A stretch of 64,000 nucleotides of DNA from Dipylidium caninum. Its lineage: Eukaryota; Platyhelminthes; Cestoda; Cyclophyllidea; Dipylidiidae. The notes beneath the pieces were generated by a model. The model did no database searches, was not told the DNA's origin, and saw only the letters and a program-made list of their open reading frames with translations. The stretch covers positions 1 through 64,000 of the forward strand of contig QEYB01000967.1 of the NCBI GenBank assembly GCA_017562135.1. The letters run 5' to 3'. The position numbers were made by a program, and so were the translations under genes. Each line of letters begins with the position of its first letter. The stretch's first letter is position 1. Positions 11,985 through 24,040 of the stretch are shown here, piece after piece.

Positions 11985-12440
11985 CGAGGCGTTGCCCTCA
12001 CTGAAGCTTTGCTGTCGCGATGCAGAGGTAAATCGCCACTCCTGCTCCAGGCAGTAACAGTTGGAGCATACAGTGGGGACTGACCACTTCATCTTCTCTG
12101 GCTTCTTCACACTGCCACACAACGACAAACGGACCACACGGTTTCTTCCGGGGATTGCTTGACAGACAGCATTCCCGCACCACCAAGCGCAGATTGCAGC
12201 AAGAAACGACGCTATGGAAGTGCCGTTTGCAAACGCCTACTCGGTCGGAATTGAAGGGGACCCCGTGGCCGAGCCTTAAATAGGTGAAAATATCGCTCAG
12301 ATTCTTTCGACCGCAGCTCAAACCGTCCACACGCGAAGGCACATGAGAGTTCAGCGAGTGGAGACCAGTCGTCATCGTCGAGTGGTCCAGCCGCCTCCAA
12401 AGCTCACTGACGAACAGTGACGGGATGTCAGTTGATGAGT
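11985..12440 (-). repeat. Dispersed repeat R3, copy 2
   Basis: It aligns with 19615-20060 in the same orientation over almost the whole length. Shared landmarks are AAGCTTTGCTGTCGCGA, CAGATTGCAGCAAGAAA, CCTTAAATAGG and GACCAGTCGTCATC. It is the reverse complement of the R3 copies at 4.4 and 18.3 kb. The TATA-like element lies at 12274-12284 on the minus strand. Confidence 0.65.
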
Positions 12441-13309
12441 TTTAACCACAGTTGACTTCTTCTCTAGACGGAAACTCTTCTTACAACTCGCTACATGACC
12501 GATGTTCCATGCATTTCTCAGAACCTTGTTAATCTTATTTCATGCAAACAGACGCAGAATGACGTTGCGTCTCGACACCCCGGTAAAAGCACAGGGTGGA
12601 GCTAAGACAGGACTTTGATAGGAAAAAAGTGATTCCATCACAACACTCGCCTTTGTGATTGCCGCGACAGTGGCACTTATCTATTACGCCAGTTGGGAGA
12701 AGAAAGAGCCTTCGTGCCAGTGGAAACTCGCCATTTCAGATGAGTAGGCTGAAGAAACGCTAGAAGATTCTCATAGCTGCCTGCTGGAACGTTTACAGTC
12801 TGACGGTGCGGGGGATGGAGGAGCTGCTGACTTTTGCCCTAACATGAATATTCGCTTTGGCCAGGAGGGCAGTCGGCGAGTGGAGACGCGACGAAGCGCA
12901 GAAGGTGGAGACGCAGCCAACTCTTTTCATCGATGACTCCACCACCTCACCAATCAAACAGCATCCACTTCCACTTCCCGTCTGTGTCTGATTCAAAAGA
13001 CTATCATCGACTGCCTTCGAGATTCTGTCGCCAATCAACAGCATCTCCTACGCCAATCCAAATAAAAGTTCCAACCTTCCTGATTAAACTCACTTAGCCT
13101 TACTTCTTTGTCACTTTGTGGCTTGAGGCAGACATCAACGAGGGATTTGAAATAATTAATAAGAATGTGGCTGATAGTGAGGCGGAGGGGTCAGATTCTT
13201 CTGTTTCGGTGGGAATCGCGCCTCACGATGGTACTCGCCTGGCTCGTTGGGTGCTGATGCACCTCGTGCGGTCCAGGAATGTTTTATCCACCCTTTCTTT
13301 TTCGCTTAT
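12441..13309. other. Unassigned sequence
   Basis: I see no supported gene in this stretch. Confidence 0.3.
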
Positions 13310-13516
13310 TCAAAGTGCACTTGAGTCTTTCCTTCTATCATACTTGTCTTGTTTCCTTCGTCTTGCAACGAAGGAAACAACACTTTTAGCGCGTCCTTTG
13401 TCTTTCCTTTCGGGCGTCAATGCTTTTTCGTGGATGACTCTTCTCAGCCGTTCCAAACATGCATGCTTCTCCTCCCCTTCTTTCCTGGAGCATTTCCTCA
13501 GTGAAGGAATATTCAT
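13310..13516 (-). pseudogene. Coding-like fragment homologous to the 8.5 kb fragment
   Basis: This 68-codon minus-strand frame is rich in lysine and arginine and contains RRVIHEKALTPERKDKG. It aligns with the plus-strand fragment at 8515-8645. The two are inverted relative to each other and moderately diverged at DNA level. Function unknown. Neighbouring frames give no extension that I can recognise, so it is either one exon of a larger gene or a remnant. Confidence 0.4.
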
Positions 13517-14865
13517 TCTTCACCTCTAGGGTTAGTTCCCCCATTGCAATCAGACCTCTCGCTTGCTTGAACGCTTACTTTGGAGGTGAAATTAGTGTGT
13601 GGCCAGATGGTTATGGTGAGTCGATTGGATATGTCCAAAGTTGTCTTTGTTGGAATATGCGAGCCATCGCTCGCCTGTTTTTCGACTGCATTCTTCCGCT
13701 TGGACAGTCGTTTCCTGGGTGCTGACAAGGCCAGGTAAAACCTTTGTGAATTTCGCTTCTCACGTGGTGTAATCTTTATTCCTCACGTGGTTATGCGCAT
13801 TATCGAGATTAGCGATGTCGCCGGTGGAAGCCTTCCTCTTTCGCATGAGACGCTTCCACTTCTTCCAGTGCAACATGGCAGCTTGTGCCCGTCCGTCGAC
13901 CATGGCAGTCCGACTCGCTCCAGGCAAAAGTGCATTGTCCATCGTTAGAAGAATACTTTTGAAAATGCTCTTCAAGAATTCTCAGGTAAAACGCTTCAAT
14001 CGTTTTCGAGCATTAATTTCCACTATTCATTTTTTCACCGAGAGAATCAAAGTTTTTTTTCAATGAACCTTAAGTTCTTCTTTTGCTTCCAGTTATCCAT
14101 GAACGATGGAGTAGAAGTGGTGTTGACTGCGTACGACTCCATGACGGAGAAGACGGACAGTCGGCTACAAGATTGTGTGGAGAAAGGGGACTGTGGCCAC
14201 AGACGAGTAGAAGGTGACAGGAGGACGAAGATGGTTGCATACTTTTTTATGCGAAAAGTGAAAAAGGACTTAAAGAAGCGGGCGCCGTTTCCTATTACGT
14301 TAGAGGCGCGATGCATTCACAATGATGAGAGATGACTGAATGCGTAATGTGGACTCCTCCTCCTCCTCCTCCTCCTCCTCCTCCACCACCTTCTCCCGAG
14401 GACTGAATGTGCTTCTCAAAACCTCCGAGTGTCAATGAACAAGTAAACAATGCAGTAGACGGCCACCTGAGGTGATCTGATGGGATCGTCACCTGAGGTG
14501 GATGAAGAGAACGAAAGCAGAAGTGCTGTAAATTGTCTTCTTAGCCATGAGCACTTGGTAAGGAGAGGCTGACACTGGGCTGGTTACAGCTTCATCTCAT
14601 CTCACCACGCGTACGAGTAAAGAAGGTCGTAAGGGGGGTTGAGACATCAGAGTAAATGGATTTGGAGACTGAGTTAGCATTAATGTGCCGAAAGTGATTG
14701 TGCGTGTGTAGAAGTCGTCAAAAGGGATGAGCATTTGAAAATTATGTTGATCGTGAGAAGTAGACTGGCAAGGAGAGGAATAATTAACTTTGGAGAGAGA
14801 AAAGTAAGGTGACGGTCGGATTTCTGGCATCTGACAAAGCGAATGAGAGAACAAAGGGTGAGAGT
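13517..14865. other. Unassigned sequence with a (CTC)n tract
   Basis: A (TCC)n trinucleotide run lies at 14354-14384. Two short frames near 13815-14335 have ATG starts but no recognisable domain. Nothing else is supported. Confidence 0.35.
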
Positions 14866-15790
14866 CGTTTTAACAACGTGGTTTCCCACTTACTCCTCAG
14901 CTTCCGAAACCCCTTAGGTCTCTACAGTACACCACATGTCGATTTGCGTGACGGATGCTTGAAGGAGGCTATGCGCGGCTACACATTTATTAGGATTTGG
15001 GTTGGCAACAGTGGACCATTCAATTGCGACATGTGACGTGTGAGGGGTCATCACTCTCAGGAAAGCAAACAAGAAATGGGCCGGGCCCCTAACATGGTGG
15101 CAAATCCTTATGAGCACCGGCAACTTGCGGGGTGCGGGAGCCCAGCTGGCTTGTTCTGCGTGACGTAGTGCCGTTCTTCTCACTTTACCCACTTTCTGGG
15201 CTTGCTTCTCGCATCGCCGTGGCATACCTCACCACTTGAAACCGCCGCAACGCAGAAGGCTTCGCCGCGCGTCGAAGATTAGATCTCCTTCGGTTGAATG
15301 TGACTTCGTCCACATAAAGTCTATCAAAATCGAGGCGACTTATAGCATTCTTCGTACCTCGTTGAAGCTGAGTCGCGTGTGCGGTCGCGCCTCTTGCCTG
15401 CCTCTGCCCTCGCCGACAACACCGCTATTCTGTTGCAGGCTCACTGTCCTCCTCCTCCTCCTCCTCCTCATTATTCTCAATTCGGCATGCCCACTGGCTT
15501 TAGCATGGCCTCTGGCTGGCATCTATTCCGTCTTTCACTAGCCGTTTCTAATATGCATGTTTACCTTCCAACCAACGGCGCTGAGGACCTGCCAGCAGTA
15601 AGGCGTAGTCTTTTGCCCCGCCCCCGCCGGCACTATAGAATAAGCGTTGGATGTGGGAATTCATTATCTCCCCACCGCCATCCCCCTTCCTTCCTTCCTC
15701 CACTCATACCATTCACAAGTCAGGGGAACATCTCAATCGCTCGCAAAGGTCTGACAAGGGCTTTACTTGACAGCAGAGGGGACGTCACGT
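14866..15790 (+). repeat. Long inverted repeat R4, left arm
   Basis: It matches the reverse complement of 63150-63905 along most of its length. Landmarks are AACAACGTGGTT, CACTTACTCC, GGAGGCTATG, GCATGGCCTCTGGCTGGCAT and CCAACCAACGG. In one frame both arms encode the peptide MASGWHLFRLSLA followed by PTNGA and DLP, close to 85% identical there, with fewer matches elsewhere. A TCC-repeat tract at 15448-15469 is longer in this arm. Whether the shared frame is coding or just reflects limited divergence cannot be decided here. Confidence 0.65.
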
Positions 15791-15803
15791 GAGTGTCGAA
15801 ATC

Positions 15804-15945
15804 GTTTGTGCCAGTACAAATGTTAGCTGCTCATTGAGGTCATGACATATCATAACTGCTACAGTGACGACACTCGGATGCGTGTGGCCGACTTCGACAT
15901 GTCACTTTGCAACCCACTTATTGCATGGGCTTCATTTTGCTCCCC
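15804..15945 (+). repeat. R5 repeat fragment, nearly identical to 22944-23085
   Basis: 142 bases match the second copy with only two mismatches by eye (AACCC/AGCCC and TTTTGC/TTTCGC). The sequence before and after differs completely. This is much closer than any other repeat pair in the window, so it reflects a recent duplication, transposition or gene conversion. Confidence 0.85.
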
Positions 15946-16223
15946 TGTGGCCTCGGCTGTAACGGTGTGTTTTGTTTGAAGTCATTCTGACACAAACGGC
16001 GCAAGTTGGAGAAGAGGCCACTAAGCGAACTCCTCTTCGTAGGTTTGAGAAGTGGCAATTCGTAGCATATCCATCCTGTGGAAAATCCGTTTGGCTTTGT
16101 ACATCGCATGTTCCAGTAGAAAATGGGATGGTCAAAGCAGTCTTGCTAGTCAACTGCTACGTCACGACTGTTAGTCTGCACATTTTGGTTTGCAATTTGG
16201 GTGGGTGTGATTACGAGTGTGCG

Positions 16224-16247
16224 GAGCAGCAGCAGCAGCAGCAGCAG
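16224..16247 (+). repeat. (AGC)n microsatellite
   Basis: Seven to eight consecutive GCA/AGC units. The flanks 15946-17410 contain no gene that I can support. Confidence 0.85.
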
Positions 16248-17410
16248 AATGTTACCGAAGTGCTGCCCATGGTAGAGCAGTTGGAGGTGGAGATCTGACT
16301 TTTCTGACGAAGGTGGGATTATTGAAGCGAGAAATCAGTACCAGCGGCACGAAAGGTGAGTAGGAGCCGTGAGCACCTCCAAATCACATTGACTCTGCTT
16401 TGTCCAACTCAACGACAACCAACAGATCGCCTCCCTTAGCGGAGTATCCTCCTCCCCCGTCCATCCTGACTCCGGCTGCTGCTCACATCTACCACTCTGA
16501 CGTGAGGATGAAGCTGCCGAAGGGAGTGGCTGCAAATCACGTGGCCGTATGGAAGAAACAGGGCCAATGAGGCCAGCTATTTGGTCTCGGAAGTAGCGCC
16601 TTCACTCAACACGCGAGGTGTGATGAAATCTGACTTGATTGTCGGCGCATCAACTTGAGCGCCATTTCTGAGGAGTGGTCTCGAGAATCAAAAAAGGTCC
16701 AACCATTCCAGCTACTGCGACGACCTCGCGCCTTGCCACGATGCTCATAGGCGGCACGCCTTAACCGACACAAGTTAATTCCACGGCTTTGCATTGGGTT
16801 GCCGTTCATGATATGTCGAGACCAACTACGTCTGTGCAATCGCGACCTCGACACGTGCGCCTCGATTTCTGAAATGGCCCGCATAATTTCCCCTCCTCCT
16901 AGTCAGGACTGGCCTCGGACTCCTTCTCCACCACACCTTGCATTCAGCTTTTCACATCTGCGTGCTTCCTACAGCCCGCCACCTCACCGAACTGTAACCG
17001 ACACATCAGATGCCGCCAGAACTTCACTTCTTTCATCTAGAACTTTCTCCTCTAGACCCACAGGCAAAATACATTTTTGTGTTCTCGCCAAACTCCCACT
17101 CGCACGTCCCTTTCACGCGCCGTGATTTAAACCAGCACAGGTCATCAACCGTCCCCTTCACCACTACTAAAGGAGAGAGTTGACTCGCGTCTTAGCTACG
17201 CACATACAACGCTTATCAGGGTGCCCAAACCTCACCTATACGTTGCCCACTCTGTTGCCAAGTGACACCGACAGTACATAAGTCAAAACAGCACCAGGGA
17301 GCCGCCGATTTCCCAAGCTGCCATCGGTGCAATAGTAAACTGAAAAGGCAAAGATGTGACAAGCTTGAGGTGAGGCTCCTCAGGTACCGCCGCGCTGTCT
17401 GCCATCGGAG

Positions 17411-17485
17411 GTCGTCATGGCCTCAACTGGTGAAGGCGACTTTCGGGCTTAATGGGCGACAGTGGGTTCAAGTTCCATTCTTGAT
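17411..17485 (+). ncRNA. tRNA-like sequence (possible SINE head or tRNA pseudogene)
   Basis: The 75 nt can be laid out as a tRNA. T8 and G9 are followed by a perfect 4-bp D stem (GCCT/AGGC) around CAACTGGTGA. The T arm has stem GTGGG/TCCAT and the seven-base loop TTCAAGT. The acceptor stem pairs at about five of seven positions. The box A-like element is TGGCCTCAACTGG. The anticodon stem is poor and position 33 is not T, so it is unlikely to be a working tRNA. A tRNA-derived SINE or a dead tRNA copy fits best. Confidence 0.35.
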
Positions 17486-18339
17486 TGGAGCACGAGATGC
17501 ATAACATTGAACCACCTCCTGATGACTGATCCAGTCGTCGAGCCTGACGTAGTCGTCCACTTCGGATTATGGCCTGGCGCCATCCAGTGTATTGACGGAC
17601 TCCATCAACGCCTGCGGGTATTAATTTTCTGGAGCAGAAGAGCACAGTCACGACCCCACGGGGCAAGGTGGACGTGTGCGGCTGTGGAGAGTGGCGACAG
17701 ACTGATTCGTTGCCTTCGACTGGCCTTCTTCAATTCATCCGTTTTCAGCAGAGGACAAGTGAGTTGCAAAGTGCTCATAGTAGAAAGTGGATATTGGAGT
17801 GCAGAAAGCATTTGGGAGGATGCAAAAGCCGTCAAGTGGGATGAACATCAGCCAGGCTGAAAGCAACCAGCCTGACGGTGGCCTACGAACCCAACAATCA
17901 ACTGCGACTGAAGAGCAGTGGATGCCTCATTTACAAGTGGTGCCTCCTCCGAAATGGGAATTGCGCGCACCACTCGGTATATGAGAGCAAACCAGTGTAA
18001 TCCTCAGAGCACTTGCATCCCAATACAATTCACTTCGAAGCCTGTTGATCTCGACCAAATTCCCCGCTACTTTCTCTCACGAAAGAAGGGACCGATTCAT
18101 AAAGGTGAGAGTGCAGTCTGTAATAAAGATGTCGGGGAAAAGGAGAATGAAACAGGGGGCGAGAAAGAGGCGAGGAGTGGGCAGACGAAGAATGTCACGA
18201 CGCACCTACCAACCGCTGACCCTCCATTACTGATGCAAGCGGTCTGAGAACTACACTGATTGCCTTCCATATACCGAGTTTCCATTTGGGAGAAAACATC
18301 AGCCGTGAATAAAACATTCACCAACACCTTGTAACAGTT
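17486..18339. other. Unassigned sequence
   Basis: I see no supported gene or repeat in this stretch. Confidence 0.3.
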
Positions 18340-18760
18340 GACCATTGAGCTAGTAGACGACTAATCATCCGCAGCTGACGACTGATATCCATTCTCTGCA
18401 CTGTCAAACGCCTGCTCGTCTGGTCCGCTCGAGCTGCAGTCGAAACAAACTGACCGACGGGTGAACCCTTTGAAGCCTCCTTCACGGGGCTTCCCTCACA
18501 TCGACCAAGTGGGCGCTGCAAACGACATCTATCATTCCGTCATTTTTGCTGCAGTCTCTGCTTAGAGAAGCGCTAATGCCATCTGAAGAGGAGTCACCGA
18601 AAAAAGCAATGTCGTGTGACAGCGTTGAAAAGCCACGGAAGATGAATTAAACGATGTCCTCGTCCATGTCCAAGGGAAAGGCGGATGAACAGAATGCTGT
18701 CCGGACTCACCCTCCTCCCTGACAGACGGTTCTTTTTGCGCTTTTATACTGCACTCGTGT
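18340..18760 (+). repeat. Dispersed repeat R3, copy 3
   Basis: It has the same orientation as 4380-4900. Shared landmarks are GACGACTG, CTCTGCA, CTGCTCGTC, GAGCTGCAGTCG and, further on, GTCC(A/G)AGGGAAA and CCGGATGAA or GCGGATGAA. The TATA-like element of the other copies is absent. Confidence 0.5.
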
Positions 18761-19614
18761 TGCGCTCTCTGTTTTTTTTTTTGTTTCACGTACCGTTACT
18801 TGTCAAGAACATTGAATTAGAGACAACAGCTGTCGCAGCGACTGTTCGGAGACGGTTAGCCTGATGTGAAGCCGAAGAGTCCTACGAGTCGCATTGGTTG
18901 ATTGATGTTGGCGGAGATAGCATATGGTTGTCAATAGAAATTGTTATGAATTCTGCCTAGAGACTGGTGGAAGGGAAGTGGATTGCAAAGTTCCATACGT
19001 CAGTTGTGAAGATACCCTGCCCAGTCTCAATCGAATTCCTGAGTTCAACCTGAGTTTAGGCAGTCGGAGGCCAGGAGATGGCGTCAAACATCCGTCACAC
19101 CTCGCCATAGGGACCATTTCCCATCCCACTCAAAGGAGGTAGAGCGACCACTGTGTACACGCTCTCCAGCCCAAAAGGGTTGTCTGGCTCTGGTGAGGCA
19201 AATCAGTGCTACAACGAGGCTGTGCAGAGAGAACAGACTCGTGTGGTGCGACAGTGAAGAATCAGGTCAAACTTTCCACACCTTCATGCCTCTTTCGAAG
19301 GTGCGGTTGATGCGATGCCGTGCGGACTATTCGAACGAAGGGAGGTGAGTGTCTCAAATGGTTAAGAATGCTGTGGGACACAGCCCATGTGAGGAGAACT
19401 GTAAATCGTCAATTGCACCAACAATGGAACTCATTTAATTTGCAAGAAGCTGGAAAACTTGACTGCGTTGCGCGCAACTGAAATATTGTCACGTCCACCA
19501 TTTTCCGCTTGACCAAGTCCACTTTCCACCATCTCACGATTAGCCGGCCACCTCACTGCCAAGTAATTCTCCTTACGCCTGCTGTGCAGAGAAAGCCTGT
19601 GTTGACATCCCTTT
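18761..19614. other. Unassigned sequence
   Basis: I see no supported gene. A short poly-T run lies at about 18771-18782. Confidence 0.3.
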
Positions 19615-20060
19615 CCAGTTGTGGACCTCAACAAAGCTTTGCTGTCGCGACGTCTGTGATGGAGATGGAAATCGCCACTACTGCTCGATGCAGTAACAGT
19701 AGGAGCATAGAGTGGAAGCTGTACACTTCATCTCTCCTGGCTTCTCTACGCTGGCATACGAACATCGGCAAATGGACGACATGGCCTTTTCCAGAGATTC
19801 CTCGACAGACCTCAGATTGCAGCAAGAAAGGACGAAATGGAAAGCGCCACCTGCAACGCCTACTTAATAGAGTTGAGAGCAGAGCGCGACAGAGCCTTAA
19901 ATAGGCGCAAACGTCGGTCAGCTTCTTTCAACTGCAGCTCAAGCTGCTCACGCGAGTAGGCATTTGACAGTGCAGGGAGTGGGGACCAGTCGTCATCTTC
20001 GAGTGGTCCAGTCGTCTCAAGGCTCAATGGTCAACTGAAACTGCATGTCAGCCGATGAGA
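19615..20060 (-). repeat. Dispersed repeat R3, copy 4
   Basis: It aligns with 11985-12440 in the same orientation. The TATA-like element is at 19895-19905. Read on the minus strand, it is preceded by an R2 piece (20240-20345), giving the order R2-R3 seen in the 2.7-4.9 kb unit. Confidence 0.65.
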
Positions 20061-20239
20061 ATTGTTCACAGGACACATCTTTTTGAGTGAAACTCTGCTC
20101 ACCACTCACTACATGGTCGAAAATCGGTGTAGTTATCAGACCATTTACATCCCAATGCAATTCAATTCCAAATGTGTTGAATTGAATCGCCTTACCGAAT
20201 TCCATTCAAGCCTCTGATTTGCGTGTCCAACGCAACCAA

Positions 20240-20345
20240 CTCACAATGGGGGTTGATTTGAGAGAATGCTTGCAGAGAGAACGGAATACGTATGCATAAC
20301 ATTCGTCACCTCCTTGGCTACATTGTTGAATTGAAGCAAAATTGA
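20240..20345 (-). repeat. Dispersed repeat R2, copy c (short)
   Basis: It matches 5860-5920 on the plus strand and the reverse complement of 3130-3225. Shared landmarks are GCAGAGAG, AATACG and ACATTCGTCA. In translation it keeps the pattern QQCSQ-----DEC of copy a. It is only a fragment. Confidence 0.45.
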
Positions 20346-22799
20346 AAGAAGTTTTAAGGCCATTTTGCGTCGGATTTAGCTTCAATCGCGTCCCCTTGCT
20401 TTCCCGCAGAATAGACCGACTTTGTGTAGATTTGGAAGATTGCGGCGAGCAAAGTGCTACTGGCACATATGGGCAGGTGGTGATATCTCTTTTAAGGAGG
20501 AGAAGTCGTTTCCCATGGGGCTTTGAGCTCGAGAAACGTAGTGGAGGGCACGGCAACGGCATCACAATGCATTGATGGAACGGTCGTGTTCAGGCTTTGA
20601 GGGATGTCCTTAACTCGTTTCACGTAAGCGAACATTTCGCCTGACATCCATGTGGTCAAATGCAGCCAGTCACTCCCCGCACGCAAGCGATTTAACAGTG
20701 CTACATTTCCTCCCCTTTTATTCTCTTCTTTCTCCACCGAATTCTCTCCCCGACAGAACTTAACTCCCGCAAGAGAGGCAAGTGGAGTTCGGCATGAACT
20801 AAAAGTATTTACAGTTGAAGCGTGTGGCTGTTGCAGACGATGTCGTGTTGAGGCACTCATCTTCACTACCTCTCCATGAACAATTACTCCCTTCTTCCAC
20901 TGGGCTCTAGACGGTAGTCTGCCGTGTTTCCACTCTCATGCCCCTCAAGAAGGACTTTCCCACTCGCATTGACTCCGCTGAATTCCTTGCATTCATCAGT
21001 GGTCAATGGGGACATCTCCCCTCGACCACTGCCTCAATGGCCTTACGGCTCTCTCTCCTCACTCCTCACGCCTTCGTATCCGCAAATGCCCCCTTCACTC
21101 CCCAGCTTGACCCTGTTTGCCAACTAGGCCTTAGGCCTGAGGTCCGGGCGAAAGCAGAGAGACTTGAAGAAGCAAATAGTTGGATGAGGGCTTGAGGAGT
21201 GCTGGGCAAGCCAAATGAACAGACACAGAAGCGGGGTGAATTGGACTGCATTGGTTTGGTACGGAAACTAACACGCCTCATATGCAAACGCGTCAGTGGA
21301 GACATGACTTTGCTCAAGAGAGTTTGCCTTTTCGTTGTCGCAGTGCTTTGAACGCCCCATGACCCACACACAGGTTACACATTTGCGCTGTGCGACACCT
21401 CACCACATGGAGCTGTGAATGGCGCGAATAGTGTTGATCCAGTTGGGTTGGCTGCCTAAAAGCAGCTCACAAAGTGTGCGGCGCAGGACGAGGAAGTTGC
21501 ACTTCTCCGTAGCTCCACCTGTACGGAATGCGTCCGTCGTCGATGATGATGGTTCGTCTCCTCGTCGCGAAAAAATTAATCATATCCTCTGCCTACGACT
21601 TTGTTCTTCTTATTCTTCTTCGGTTGACCCGACGACGGCACAAATTATCGCATTGTGATATGCACCTCGGTGAACGAGTTAAAGGGGACAGGAGAGGCCC
21701 CGCGCAATTCGGGAATATTTGAGGGTTTCGAGCTTGCCGGCTTACATAATGTCGAATGAGATATTGAGTGCAGCGTCCCTAAAATTGCTCTCTTATTATC
21801 TTCACTGGTCAAAAGCTGAGCTGGCAAGTTGGAATAAGCAGAGAGGGTGAAAGGGAAATTGGCAGTGAGCGAAGAAGAAGATGGGGGAGTTTGAAGTGAG
21901 CAGGCCGTGGATGGAATAGATGACGCAGAAGCTGGTTGGATGGCTTTGAAGCCATTTTACCACATTCTCACTCCCCTTTCCATCCAAACGGTCTCTCTCG
22001 GTTCGTCTTCATTCGCACCCAATCTTCCGGCAGCACTTCACCTCCAGGGCATTTGCTCGGAAAAGCAACAAATGGGAGGAATTATGCCTAAGTTGCAAAG
22101 ATTAAGGTGGTTGCATCCAGACGCATTGAACGTCCCAACTCCCTCGCCAGTTGTAAGTAGTTTAGGAGAATGAGCGTCTGTCCATGTGGACGGCCCACGA
22201 AAATGCTTCATTCCAGCTGTATACTCGAAGCCCTTCTCTACGCTCGGTACTTGTCAAAAAGGAAACGCAACTTTGTGTCGCCAAGACTCGCGTGAGAACA
22301 TTTTGGCCTCTCGCCACTCGTGATGAACTTTAACATTTCGACTGGCCAAAAGCCTCTTTTTTGTGAAATTTTCGGGCTCTACGTAGGCCGCCTAACTACT
22401 GCTGATGAAGACATGCTGACACCACGAGGGGAGGAATCATTGCCACGTAACGTGTCCATGTTCTGTCAGTCCTCAAACCATCTGCAGGGAATATCCAGCG
22501 TGTCAAAGACAACAGCGATGGCCCGGCATGCCAGCCTCTTGATGCTTCTTCTTTAGGAGATGTCTTTCATAGCGCTTCTGGAGCATAAAGAGAGTTGTGC
22601 CAGGATGGCGTGATGCTGGACACTTCAGCGGTCAGTGCTCACTGTCCGCACGTATTACCGATACAAAGCCATGGTTATTGCCGGTGTGAATGGTCTCAGG
22701 TCTTCTGCAGCTTAGGAAGGTCTTTCTTGCCTATCCTCATCAATCACCATCGGCTGGACCTGAAAGTAGTTTCTGCAGATGTGAGAAAAGCAAATTAGG
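20346..22799. other. Unassigned sequence
   Basis: No supported gene. An 85-codon ATG-initiated frame at 20938-21195 is compositionally plausible but has no recognisable domain or repeat partner. Confidence 0.3.
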
Positions 22800-23190
22800 G
22801 GCAGCAGGCAAGTCAGCAGTGAACGGTGTGATCCGGTTTAGATGAGGAAAACGGTTCCCAGACCCTCATGCCGCTATGTTATCTGCCATTAGTAGCCATC
22901 TAATTAGCTGTAATCTTGCCACGCTCGTAACAACATAAAATCTGTTTGTGCCAGTACAAATGTTAGCTGCTCATTGAGGTCATGACATATCATAACTGCT
23001 ACAGTGACGACACTCGGATGCGTGTGGCCGACTTCGACATGTCACTTTGCAGCCCACTTATTGCATGGGCTTCATTTCGCTCCCCAGGAAAATCACTTCT
23101 CCTCACGGCTGCTTGTCGTCATCCTCGTTGCCTGAGGCAAGTGAATCCGCATAACTCGCCGGTTTATGGACATTTAACGAGTAGAGGACG
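22800..23190 (+). repeat. Dispersed repeat R5, longest copy
   Basis: Bases 22944-23085 match 15804-15945 almost exactly. The part before it (CAGTCAGCAGTGAACGGTGT-like, then TTCCCAGACYCTCAT and AATCTGTTTGTG) is homologous in more diverged form to 30050-30110 and 39250-39370. No coding function is evident. Confidence 0.6.
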
Positions 23191-23599
23191 ATAAGGTTGT
23201 TTCTTCGCTTCATTGGGGCCGGGGTAAGGTGTGTAATCAACGCTCTCGTCAACATGGCATTCTGGAGACAGTCTAACACGAGGGTGGAAGCAGGTACTAT
23301 TATTGACGTTGCGATTGTGTGGAGTAGAGAAGACGAGAGGCTCTCGAGGAGTCCACGATTCTGCGTGCATTACGGAATGTCCATCTGGCAAGCGAGGAGG
23401 TCGTGGAAGGCATAGCTAGTTGTAGGTCAAGGGGACCACGACGGAAGACAAAGCAAGTCTGTGACTTGAAACCGAGGGTAAGACGGTGAACATGAGGAAA
23501 GGCAATTACAAGAGAGACAGGATTTGGCGAAGATATTTCTGGGCATTTAGAGGGCATGATAACATGCTGACCTTAGCAAAAGCCATATGCTAATGAGTT

Positions 23600-24040
23600 A
23601 AGCTGCTCTGCGTTGTGATGAAAGTGTGAGTAGAGAGAATTGGACGGACGTAGGAAATACCTCAGTCAGACGACAGAGGAACCAACTCCTAGCTGAACGC
23701 ACAGAAGCAATTTGGTGAGAAGCTGTTTTCCAAGTCCAGCGCCTTGCAGGAGGCTGCTCCTCCGCCACAGCCCCGGCTCTTGGCTGTCTAACAATCGCAG
23801 ACGCAGACATTCCTCCTCGTCTCACGTCGTGTCTACCGGCATGGTCAGCTAACCACGGCACACCGTGTCCCGTTGTGGGCTGCGCTTATTGGCAGGAGAA
23901 GGTATTTTGGGAGTCATGAAACATTCAAAGTCTGCAACTGAGCTACGTGTCGTGTGGACTACAGTAAGAGCATCGGGGCTCATCGAAGCCTCACCCCAGT
24001 CTCATGCAGCAACCGCGACATATGCCAACACACAGCCAGC
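23600..24040 (+). repeat. Dispersed repeat R6, copy 1
   Basis: It matches 38530-38950 in the same orientation. Landmarks are AACAATCGCAGACG, GTCGTGTCTACCG, GGTATTTTGG and GAGCTACGTGTCGTGTGGAC. The copies are diverged but collinear over about 400 bases. Confidence 0.65.

Noticed and set aside
16224..16247. Poly-Gln-encoding (CAG)n tract
   Set aside because: The frame around it has no other coding support, so it is treated as a microsatellite.
20938..21195. 85-codon ATG frame
   Set aside because: Plausible composition, but no domain, partner, splice or repeat support.
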